From assembly GCF_900184795.1 (NCBI RefSeq), contig NZ_FXXN01000021.1, forward strand, positions 148,572 to 212,571: DNA of 64,000 nt. The letters are read 5' to 3'. Below are positions 49,359-56,413 of the stretch, in pieces. The DNA is from Magnetospirillum sp. 15-1 (GTDB taxonomy: Bacteria > Pseudomonadota > Alphaproteobacteria > Rhodospirillales > Magnetospirillaceae). The notes under the pieces are model-generated. The model saw nothing but the letters and a program-made list of their open reading frames with translations. It searched no databases and had not been told where the DNA came from. A program made the position numbers and the translations under genes. Within the stretch, counting starts at the first letter, position 1. Each line of letters starts with the position of its first letter.

Positions 49359-50357
49359 ATGCGCACATGGAACGATCTGGCGGGATTCCTCAAGGAAGAA
49401 TTCCGTCATCTCACCACCATCCACCCCAGCGACCGCATGTGGCAGATGCCGTTCGCCGCATCCCTGGCCTCGGGCCTGCCGCTCCTGGTGGGCTGCTTTT
49501 TCGGCCATCTGGGTTACGGACTGGTGTCGTCCCTGGGCGGGCTGATCTTCCTGTACCTGCCGCCGACGGCCCTGTACCACCGCATGGTGTCGCTGATGGC
49601 GTCGGCCTTCGCCCTGACCGCCTGCTACGCCCTGGGCGTCATGAGTCACCTCGTCCCGGTGCTGATGATGCCGGTGCTCATCTTCATCGCCATCCTGACC
49701 ACCATGCTGTGCCGCTTCTACCGCGTCGGCGTGCCGGGCAGCCTGTTCTTCATCATGGCGGCCTCCATCGGGGCCTATTCCCCGGTGGAACTGCTGCAGG
49801 TTCCCCTGATGGTCGGCCTGATGAGCATGGGAACCCTGCTGGCCTCGCTGATCGCCTTTTTCTACAGCGTCTACACCCTGCGCCTGCGCCCGCCCCTGCC
49901 CATCCAGCCGCTGCCCGAGCCGACCTTCGACTTCGTGGTGTTCGATTCCGTGGTGATCGGGGCCTGCGTCGGCATATCGCTGGCCCTGGCCCAGGTGCTG
50001 CAGATGGAAAAGGCCTATTGGGTGCCGGTCAGCTGCCTGGCGGTGGTCCAGGGCGCCTCGCTGCGGGCGGTATGGAACCGGCAGCTGCACCGCATCCTGG
50101 GCACCGGCGTCGGCCTGTTCTTGGCCTGGGGCATCCTGTCGCTGCCGCTGAACATGTGGAGCATCTCGTTCACCATGATCGCCCTCACCTTCATCATCGA
50201 GACGGTGATCGTCCGGCATTACGCCTTCGCGGTGGTCTTCATCACGCCCCTGACCATCCTGCTGGCCGATGCCGCCGTTCTGGGACACGGCTCGCCGACC
50301 GAATTGATCCAGGCGCGGTTCATCGTGACCTGCCTTGGAAGTTTCATCCGGCCGTAA
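49359..50357 (+). pseudogene. FUSC-family membrane protein, 3' end cut by IS insertion
   Basis: The 332-residue frame encodes a fusaric acid resistance/DUF2955-like inner-membrane protein with about nine or ten helices in two blocks (MQMPFAASLASGLPLLVGCFFG near the start, YWVPVSCLAVVQGASLRAVWNRQLHRILGTGVG in segments as the conserved FUSC motif). Near the C-terminus, HGSPTELIQARFIVTCLG is normal for the family, but the final residues FIRP come from the insertion sequence that begins near 50336. Only the last few tens of residues seem lost, so some function may remain. The start at 49359 has a weak ribosome site. Confidence 0.75.
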
Positions 50358-51350
50358 GTAGAGCCTTGGGCGAAGTTACGCCGTGTGGCGCGGTCTGAGC
50401 AATGGGGCCGGGCTCGGAGCCCCGGAGGGGCGGAGAGGCCGGCCCCATTGCTTTGAGTTTGGCAGCGTGGGCCGCCGGTGTCTGGTAGCCCAGGGCCGAG
50501 TGCGGCCTGGTCGTGTTGTAGTCGGCGACCCAGGTGGCGATGACGGCGCGGGCCTGGGCCATGCTGGTGAACACCGTTTCGTTGAGCAGTTCGTCGCGCA
50601 TGCGGCCGTTGAAGCTCTCGACGAATCCGTTCTGCATGGGCCTGCCGGGGGCGATGTAGTGCCATTGCATGCAGTGGTCCTGCGCCCATTTCAGCACGGC
50701 GTTGCTGGTCAACTCGGTGCCGTTGTCGGACACGATCATCTCCGGCTTGCCGCACCGGGCCACCAGCGCCGTCAGCTCGCGGACCACCCGTACGCCCGAG
50801 ATCGAGGTGTCGGGCACCGAAGCCAGGCACTCCCGCGTCACGTCGTCGACGATGTTGAGCACGCGGAAGCGCCGCCCGTTGTCCAACTGGTCATGGACGA
50901 AATCCAGCGACCAGCGGGCGTTGGGCTTGGCCTCCACCAGGATCGGCACCCGCGCGCCGATCCTGGTGGAGGCCAAGCCCAACGCCCGCTGGTCGCTGGA
51001 TTTCGTCCATGACCAGTTGGACAACGGGCGGCGCTTCCGCGTGCTCAACATCGTCGACGATGTGACGCGGGAATGCTTGGCAGCAGTGCCCGACACCTCG
51101 ATCTCGGGCGTGCGTGTGGTCCGCGAATTGACGGTGCTGGTGGCCCGGCGCGGCAAGCCGGAGATGATCGTCTCCGACAACGGCACCGAGCTGACCGGCA
51201 ATACCATGCTGAAGTGGACGCAGGATCATTGCATGCAATGGCACTACATCGCGCCGGGCAGGCCCATGCAGAACGGCTTTGTCGAGAGCTTCAACGGCCG
51301 GATGCGCGACGAATTGTTGAACGAGACGGTCTTCACCAGCATGGCCCAGG
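50336..51350. mobile_element. Two head-to-head IS3-family (IS407-group-like) remnants
   Basis: The left remnant (50336 to about 50955) encodes the C-terminal part of OrfB on the minus strand and ends with TGGAAGTTTCATC, a plausible IS terminus. The right remnant (about 50957-51350) encodes the same catalytic core on the plus strand, cut before its C-terminus. They meet in the palindrome GATCGG-N10-CCGATC centred near 50956, giving a roughly 395-bp imperfect inverted repeat. About 7 of 131 residues differ between the encoded arms, so the two are diverged copies. Neither contains orfA. Confidence 0.85.
50344..50970 (-). pseudogene. IS3-family transposase OrfB fragment (left copy)
   Basis: About 205 codons of an rve-domain transposase. 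The catalytic acids are in [20 protein letters not shown] and [10 protein letters not shown] (DDE), and the C-terminus YNTTRPHSALGYQTPA is intact down to the stop near the IS end. The N-terminal half and orfA are missing because the sequence turns round at 50956 into the inverted copy. The open frame continues to 51207, but that part is antisense of the right copy. Not active on its own. Confidence 0.85.
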
Positions 51351-51943
51351 AAATGCAGCGTCTGATCGATTGCTGTCCGGATCATCTGCGCCCCATCGCC
51401 ATCACCGCATTCGACACGGGCGGCCGGATCGGCAACGTCCTGGGGCTGCACTGGCCCCAAGTAGACCTGGAGCGCCGTATCGTCCGGTTCCTGCGCACCA
51501 AGAACGACACCCCGGTCAGTGTCCCCATGACCAATCGTCTGGTTGCCGTTCTGTCCGCTCTCAAGACCTCTCAGGACGAGGCGCGGAAGAAGGCCGAGGT
51601 CGAGCCGGGCAAGGTGGTGGTTCCTCAAGGTGACTGGGTGTTTACCTATCAGGGCGCCCCCATCCAGTGCATCAAGACTTCCTTCGCCAAGGCGTGCGAG
51701 CGGGCGAAGATCGAGAATTTCCGCGTCCATGACATGCGCCACACCTTTGCCAGCCATCTTGTCCAGAACGGCGTGCCGCTTTTGGAGGTCAAAGACCTCC
51801 TGGGACATAAGACGCTGGCGATGGTCATGCGCTATGCCCACCTTGCGCCGGACAACCTGCGCAGTGCGGTTGAGCGGCTGCCCGGTCATAATTTGGGCAT
51901 AGTTGAACAGCAGCCCCGAAGGGCTGCTGTTGCAACAGACTGA
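50956..51943 (+). pseudogene. Chimeric frame: IS3 transposase core fused to tyrosine recombinase catalytic domain
   Basis: From 50956 to 51350 the frame encodes the transposase core ([26 protein letters not shown]). At FTSMAQ it changes, in frame, into a tyrosine recombinase (51351-51943). That part carries arginine in [45 protein letters not shown] with the nucleophile tyrosine, and a C-terminal tail. The recombinase lacks its N-terminal core-binding domain. The stop is 16 bases from the att-like duplication at 51959. The fusion most likely arose by an IS-linked deletion and is probably inactive. Confidence 0.8.
51908..51930 (+). terminator. Strong hairpin at the recombinase 3' end
   Basis: CAGCAGCCC and GGGCTGCTG form a 9-bp perfect stem around CGAA (roughly 51908-51930), followed by TTGC. 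It lies within the last codons of the recombinase frame and may have been the terminator of the original integrase transcript. Confidence 0.5.
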
Positions 51944-51958
51944 TAAATCACCAGAAAA

Positions 51959-52003
51959 TGGTGGAGCCGAGCGGGATCGAACCGCTGACCTCCTCATTGC
52001 GAA
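51959..52003. repeat. Attachment-site duplicate (attL-like) of tRNA-Ala 3' part
   Basis: These 45 bases are identical to 56061-56105, the part of tRNA-Ala(CGC) from the anticodon loop to the CCA end. The flanks differ (GAAAAAACAGG beyond the inner edge here, CGAGGCG in the intact gene). A 3'-tRNA duplication at both ends of a segment is the classic mark of integration by a tyrosine integrase. The element is thus about 4.1 kb (52004-56105). Confidence 0.88.
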
Positions 52004-52313
52004 AAAACAGGCTTATTTGTATATAATTGATATAGCTATGTTATTTTCAATATAAGCAGATATGTGAGTTGTACGTGAGTCAAATGGTAAAGCTCGGATG
52101 CCAGTGCGCCAATAGGGATATACGGGAACTGAGGCCACGATCATGGTTGCATTGCTGAACGCGGCTTGTTTCGGCTGGATAACCGAAGCTGACTGCCTTG
52201 ATGCACGATGCTAACTAATTGTAGTATGAAAGCTGATTTCTAGACCGAGATGTTCGACCCGCAAACCAGCGCAAGGGGGGGCGAATGATCAACGGGGCGA
52301 TGGGAGAATTGGC
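52004..52313 (+). promoter_or_regulatory. AT-rich leader before the AvcD-like gene (possible RNA antitoxin region)
   Basis: No substantial gene lies in these 310 bases. They open with an AT-rich tract containing a TATAAT hexamer at 52022-52027, two TGTGAGT-like repeats at 52063 and 52075, and a hairpin TTCGG-N8-CCGAA at 52170-52187. A ten-codon mini-frame (52285-52317), preceded by AAGGGGGGG, ends in GTGA so that its stop overlaps the GTG start of the deaminase gene. In Vibrio and E. coli the AvcI RNA that holds AvcD inactive is encoded just upstream. An equivalent here is an inference from position. Confidence 0.4.
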
Positions 52314-53870
52314 GTGAACAAACCGGACCTGTTTGCTGAGCCAGCACAGCAAAGTGTCGCGACATCAATTTCCGAGCGTCTTTCTCAGGAAATTGTCATT
52401 GCCCTTGTCGGTCCGGTGGGGTCAGGCGTTTCAACTGCTGCTGAATTCATAAAATCTATTTTGTGTAATGATTTTGATTATAAGGTATGCGAGATCATAA
52501 AGCCGAGCGCCATCATCTTACGTGAGGCGCACCGGGTTGGCATAACTGAAATCCCAAAAACTCCGCATGATCAGTATATAACTGCAATGCAGACGGCAGG
52601 AAACTCTCTCCGTGAGAAGTTCGGAGGAAACTATCTGGCCGAGAAAATTGTTGAACTTATATATAAATTTCGTCGCGATAATGGCGGTTATTCCGATGGC
52701 GGAGTTCCTCTTCCTGGTAGGCGGGCATACATTATTGACTCTGTCAAGAATCCTGAAGAGCTTTCGTTGCTGCGCAAGATTTACGGTGAGACTCTTTGTC
52801 TATTCGGTGTGTTCGCGCCAGATCATATTCGGAAGCAACGATTAAAAGATGCCGGAGTTCCTGATGATGCCATTAAAAAAATAATTGATCGCGATCAGAA
52901 TGAGTTGGCAACATTTGGGCAGAAGACCAGGAAGATTTTTACTGAAAGCGATTTTTTCATATGCAATGACAAGAAGCGTGACGAGCTTCGTGTGAGAGTT
53001 CTTAGATTTGTAAATATAGTTTTCAACACAGCCATTCACACGCCAACAAGGGCGGAGTCGGCCATGTACGAGGCGGGCGCTGCGGCAGCAAATTCAGCAT
53101 GTATGTCTCGGCAGGTAGGTGCCGCAATTGTCTCTCAAAGTGGGGAACTGGTTTCCGTTGGTTGGAATGACGTGCCAAGATTTGGCGGCGGATTATATGG
53201 CGAAGATCATCAATCTACCTGGGATGCTGAAAGCAATTGCATCGCTGATGCTGACAATAGGTGCTTCAAGTGGGGAGGAAATATATGCCACAATGAGACT
53301 AGGCGAAATCAGATTGTGAATAAAATTTGCGATAAAGTTGGGGCATCCGGGCTTCTTAAGAAGGGAAAGACCGGCGCAGACGTTTCTGGATTGCTTCGCG
53401 GCGCAACTGATATCGATGCCTTGATTGAATTTTCCAGATCAATACATGCAGAAATGGAGGCGATATTATCAGTGGCTCGTGAAGGGCGCCATTCACTGGT
53501 TGGCGCAACGCTCTATACGAACACATATCCATGTCATAATTGTGCCCGCCATATTGTGGCGTCTGGAATCACCTCGGTTGTTTACATTGAGCCATATCAA
53601 AAGAGTTTGGCAATTGCATTGCACAATGACGCGATTACGGAAGACCCTGAATCCAAGACAAAGGTCGTATTTCGACAATATGATGGGGTTGCTCCGCGAC
53701 ACTATCTACGACTCTTTCGGCCTACGGGAGACCGTAAGAAAGATGGCCGCTTGATCCAGCAATCCCCCAAGGCCGCTGTTCCGATTTTCCGAGTGCCCCT
53801 TGATGCGCCTACCGAGTATGAGGTGAAGGTCATTGCAGATTTGGCCGACAAGGAGCAAACTCCGCTTTGA
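52314..53870 (+). CDS. AvcD-like antiphage deoxycytidylate deaminase with P-loop kinase domain
   Basis: A 518-residue two-domain protein. The N-terminal P-loop nucleotide kinase-like domain has Walker A GPVGSGVS at 33-40. The C-terminal deaminase domain carries the zinc set H378-A-E380 (SIHAEMEAIL) and C407/C410 (TYPCHNCARHI). This architecture is that of AvcD/antiphage dCTP deaminases, which drain dCTP and dCMP to block phage DNA synthesis and are held off by a small RNA. The GTG start has GGGAG 7 bases upstream and overlaps a mini-frame. The gene is clearly richer in A and T than its neighbours, so it was acquired. Confidence 0.9.
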   Translation: MNKPDLFAEPAQQSVATSISERLSQEIVIALVGPVGSGVSTAAEFIKSILCNDFDYKVCEIIKPSAIILREAHRVGITEIPKTPHDQYITAMQTAGNSLREKFGGNYLAEKIVELIYKFRRDNGGYSDGGVPLPGRRAYIIDSVKNPEELSLLRKIYGETLCLFGVFAPDHIRKQRLKDAGVPDDAIKKIIDRDQNELATFGQKTRKIFTESDFFICNDKKRDELRVRVLRFVNIVFNTAIHTPTRAESAMYEAGAAAANSACMSRQVGAAIVSQSGELVSVGWNDVPRFGGGLYGEDHQSTWDAESNCIADADNRCFKWGGNICHNETRRNQIVNKICDKVGASGLLKKGKTGADVSGLLRGATDIDALIEFSRSIHAEMEAILSVAREGRHSLVGATLYTNTYPCHNCARHIVASGITSVVYIEPYQKSLAIALHNDAITEDPESKTKVVFRQYDGVAPRHYLRLFRPTGDRKKDGRLIQQSPKAAVPIFRVPLDAPTEYEVKVIADLADKEQTPL

Positions 53871-53899
53871 GTAGGAGCAACCAAGTTGGCAGGGAGGGC

Positions 53900-54121
53900 A
53901 TGCCGGTGACGAAGCTACGCACAACGTCTGCTGACCAGCTTGTACTTAACCTACCGGCAGGGCGGCAGGACGGCGACGTTTCCTGCAATGGGGCCTTGTA
54001 TGCCCCATCACGTCAGAACGTAGTTGTTTTCGCAGATAGCGCGACGATTGAAGTCCGGCGCGAGGCAATTAGGCGGGTGCAAATCGCGGGGATATTTGAG
54101 GTTAAGCGTAACGCTAAGTAG
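53900..54121 (+). CDS. Small hypothetical protein directly after the deaminase gene
   Basis: About 73 residues from the ATG at 53900 (a GTG at 53906 or the TTG at 53867 overlapping the deaminase stop are alternatives). It contains TTSADQLVLNLPAGRQ, NVVVFADSATIEVRREAIRR and a basic end. No family is recognised. AGGGAGGG lies just before the ATG, which suits the GTG start better by spacing. The next ORF starts on the very next base after its stop, so the three may form one operon. Confidence 0.5.
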   Translation: MPVTKLRTTSADQLVLNLPAGRQDGDVSCNGALYAPSRQNVVVFADSATIEVRREAIRRVQIAGIFEVKRNAK

Positions 54122-54448
54122 ATGCGAACGCACAAGGTTGTGCTTTACCGGAAGCTCGGTGAAGCGGGCCGACGACAAGCTGTTTTTGGCGTCCGTTGTG
54201 AGCGCCTAAACGGCGAATGGGGTGTTGAAGGGGGCCGCCGCCAGTATGGCGGCAGCGCATTCACAAATGAGCCATATTTTTATGGCCCCATCCCCGCCAG
54301 CGACACCACGTTATCATCAGTCATTCTCCACCAAGTGGGCCGCCTCATGAAAGGCGACCCGCTTGGGGATTGGGCGAGTGATCATGGCCGTCACCCCTCT
54401 GCCACCATGTGTTCCATCAAGCTGATCAACCGATTCTTTGACCTGTAA
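54122..54448 (+). CDS. Second small hypothetical protein of the deaminase island
   Basis: A 108-residue protein beginning directly after the previous stop. It has a beta-rich start (MRTHKVVLYRKLGEAGRRQ, FGVRCERLNGEWGV), then FTNEPYFYGPIPASDTTLSSVILHQVGRLM and ends in SIKLINRFFDL. No family is recognised. Its last 58 bases overlap a convergent ORF on the other strand. The contiguity with the upstream gene is the main support. Confidence 0.45.
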   Translation: MRTHKVVLYRKLGEAGRRQAVFGVRCERLNGEWGVEGGRRQYGGSAFTNEPYFYGPIPASDTTLSSVILHQVGRLMKGDPLGDWASDHGRHPSATMCSIKLINRFFDL

Positions 54449-54930
54449 TAGCGGCTTCGGTCTCCTTGGTAACGGCCATCAGCGATGATTGAACGGTGAA
54501 TCTTGATGACATTCCGGCCTCGTGCCGAGGTCCATTCGCCGGTGATTTCGGCCAGACGAAGAATGCGCCAATGTGCCCACCCGCCCCCACCATGGGAGCT
54601 ATCAACGACGACGAGTTTGTGGTCACGATATGCAGCCTCTTGGACAACGATACCTGTCTTGCGAGGCTGAGTGACCCAAGGAGGCTCGACAAAATTGCAG
54701 TCGATTTTTCGGGCACCCACCCGAACAAATCCTGTGAGGAGTAGCAAGGAGGCATCACCACCTTTTTTCAGGAAGATATTGATGCATGTGGAATGTTGAG
54801 AGTCACACACAACCGTGACCACATAGCGACCGCTGATGGGCAACGTCTCACATAATTGTTCCACCGAAAATTTGGCGACCGGCCCCACCGTAAACTTGTG
54901 CCAGTTTCGCCGGATTGCCCCTTTGTTCAC
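54391..54930 (-). CDS. Uncertain ORF, hypothetical protein
   Basis: About 179 residues from a GTG at 54930 (the frame is open to an ATG at 55083). The composition is protein-like, with KFSVEQLCETLPISGRYVVT, SLLLLTGFVRVGARKIDC, EAAYRDHKLVVVDSSHGGGG and a basic C-terminus. No family is recognised. Most of the plus strand opposite it lacks a convincing frame. Start and reality are both uncertain. Confidence 0.4.
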   Translation of the reverse strand: MNKGAIRRNWHKFTVGPVAKFSVEQLCETLPISGRYVVTVVCDSQHSTCINIFLKKGGDASLLLLTGFVRVGARKIDCNFVEPPWVTQPRKTGIVVQEAAYRDHKLVVVDSSHGGGGWAHWRILRLAEITGEWTSARGRNVIKIHRSIIADGRYQGDRSRYYRSKNRLISLMEHMVAEG

Positions 54931-54951
54931 CCGGCACTTCTTCGAGGGTAT

Positions 54952-55211
54952 GATCGGTTTGGACTGAGCAGCTTCGTCGCTGTCAGGGCATTCCGCGAGG
55001 CAGGCAATAACGACGATGAAGCCCCGTCCGTTGCCGATGCCCCGGCGACACTGACCCCCGACGAGATCATGCGCAACGCCCATCGGCAGTTGGAAATGGC
55101 GCTGGCCGGTGACCTACCCTTCAAGGTGACATCGACTTTGTTCGATCGAAACTTCGGATGGTCATGCCACATTTGGCATATTGAACGGAGGTTTTACGCG
55201 GCGGAAAACCT
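54952..55211 (+). pseudogene. Gene fragment of unknown family
   Basis: In this stretch the plus-strand frame reads EAPSVADAPATLTPDEIMRN and then HRQLEMALAGDLPFKVTSTL, with host-like high third-position GC, unlike the sequence before it. It has no clear start and runs into the antisense of the integrase remnant, so it looks like a fragment of a chromosomal or phage gene caught in the island. Low confidence. Confidence 0.3.
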
Positions 55212-55943
55212 CACTCCGCCTCGTGTCGGATTAACTGGAGCATCTCACCATCGGGCTGCACCATGGTCACGATATTGCCAATGCAGATATCCGCCTCATG
55301 GGCGGCTCCAAAGGTCTGCCTTGTTTGCACGGTAATTGGGCCATCCTCAATCTGCCGGATTCCATCCATCAGGCCTGCGTTGGTGTCCGGGGCAGCATCC
55401 CGATGCACACGCTTGAGTTCGTCCTTACGATGCAACGGCTCAAGATGTCCGTAATGTTTCTCAATCATCTGCACCGATGTCCCCATCCTTGACATCCTTG
55501 AATCGCAGGCTCCGCGCCTCGCCTGGGCGCAACCCGGTGAGAACCATGAACTGTACGTAACAGGCAAGAAGTTGACGGTAGTAGCGAGTTTGACCGTTGG
55601 GGGTGGCAAGCGTCCGCTCCCAGGCGGTTTTGACCAATTTCTCGTACTGTTCGGCGGACAGTGCCCCTCGGCTATTGTCGCCAAGGGGTGCCGATTTAAA
55701 TTTCAGCAACTCATAATTATTTGAATATCCAAGAGAAATTGCCTTCTGAAGAACGCCGCGCAACGCTACTTCTTCCCGCGCCAGCGTGCCGTTCGATGGA
55801 ACCCTATGAATTGCCGGGCGCTTCGCGCCACCCTTTGCCGTGAAGCTGTCCCGCTCGAACTTTCCCATACCGCTTGCCCGCCCAATCTCGCCAAAACGTG
55901 TGAGTCTGTGAGTCCAATGTGACTCACAGGGGGTGGTATTCAC
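55211..55943 (-). pseudogene. Tyrosine integrase broken by an internal out-of-frame deletion
   Basis: The first frame (55943 to 55461) holds the N-terminal DNA-binding region and the first catalytic arginine segment, FMVLTGLRPGEARSLRFKDV. Directly after, the normal HxxR box and about a hundred residues are missing, and the sequence resumes in another frame as MGTSVQMIEKHYGHLEP, which holds the catalytic tyrosine, down to 55211. The junction lies near 55480-55490. It sits just inside the tRNA end of the island, the usual place for the integrase that made it. It cannot be functional. Confidence 0.8.
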
Positions 55944-55998
55944 GTATTGTACTCGTGATTCCCCCTATTTGGAAGGCGTGTGAGCGCATGTGAGTCAG
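55896..55998. repeat. Cluster of TGTGAGTC repeats near the right end of the island
   Basis: TGTGAGTC or near copies occur at about 55899, 55907, 55979 (degenerate) and 55989, with an inverted copy at 55918-55926. Two further copies lie at the left end, at about 52063 and 52075. Clusters of a short repeat near both ends of an integrated element resemble arm-type binding sites of tyrosine integrases. Confidence 0.5.
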
Positions 55999-56022
55999 GC
56001 CCAGGGGTGCCAGCGGCACCCC
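55999..56022. terminator. Hairpin downstream of tRNA-Ala
   Basis: CAGGGGTGCC and GGCACCCCTG pair around AGC (10-bp stem), followed on the plus strand by ATTTTC. It could end transcripts leaving the island, or on the other strand the tRNA transcript, although no T-run is present in that direction. Confidence 0.45.
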
Positions 56023-56060
56023 TGATTTTCACCTAACCACCTGATTCCACTGGGGAAAAT

Positions 56061-56136
56061 TGGTGGAGCCGAGCGGGATCGAACCGCTGACCTCCTCATT
56101 GCGAACGAGGCGCTCTCCCAACTGAGCTACGGCCCC
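56061..56136 (-). tRNA. tRNA-Ala (anticodon CGC)
   Basis: A complete 76-base tRNA with encoded CCA. The acceptor GGGGCCG pairs with CGGCTCC and includes the G3-U70 pair that defines alanine identity. The D arm is GCTC-AGTTGGGA-GAGC, the anticodon arm CCTCG-TTCGCAA-TGAGG with anticodon CGC, and the T arm AGCGG-TTCGATC-CCGCT. It reads the alanine codon GCG, common in this GC-rich genome. Its 3' half is duplicated at 51959-52003, so the gene was the integration site of the neighbouring island and stayed intact. Confidence 0.96.
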
Positions 56137-56213
56137 GCCCCGGCAATAAGCCATCAAAATCAAGCCACTAGAAGGCGGCCATCTTAGCCCGGCAAGCCGT
56201 TCAGGACAACCGT

Positions 56214-56245
56214 TTGTCACACTCGCTGTGACAAGGGTGTGACAA
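56214..56245. promoter_or_regulatory. Candidate operator with three TGTGACAA half-sites
   Basis: TTGTCACA (56214-56221) and TGTGACAA (56227-56234) form a perfect 8-bp inverted repeat with a 5-base spacer. A third TGTGACAA follows at 56238-56245 in direct orientation. It lies between tRNA-Ala and the prophage-like operon and looks like a repressor site, possibly for a phage repressor. No regulator gene lies beside it in the window. Confidence 0.5.
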
Positions 56246-56353
56246 AAACCGCGAGTGGTCGCGCCTATATGGCTGTCAGGCAACGGTGTAGACAAGTCAA
56301 AAGAAACAAACGAAAAATACAAAGTATTCGCAAAAGCATATTCTGGCCTCAAT

Positions 56354-56382
56354 TTGACAGCTAGTTTCTTAGTCTGTATTAT
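56354..56382 (+). promoter_or_regulatory. Sigma70-type promoter of the prophage-like operon
   Basis: TTGACA (56354-56359) and TATTAT (56377-56382) are separated by exactly 17 bases in an AT-rich stretch. Transcription would start near 56389, and the first gene begins at 56414. The match is much closer to consensus than usual host promoters, in line with a phage promoter. Confidence 0.75.
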
Positions 56383-56413
56383 CATGCGAACTTCACTTGT
56401 TATGGAGGCTCGC

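Noticed and set aside
54856-55335. A complete 159-residue plus-strand protein
   Set aside because: Its first part overlaps a better minus-strand ORF and its last part is antisense to the integrase remnant. Only the middle looks coding and is listed as a fragment.
52004-55943. CRISPR array suggested by the recurring GTGAGT units
   Set aside because: The units are 8 bases, irregularly spaced and partly inverted. There are no regular spacers and no cas genes.
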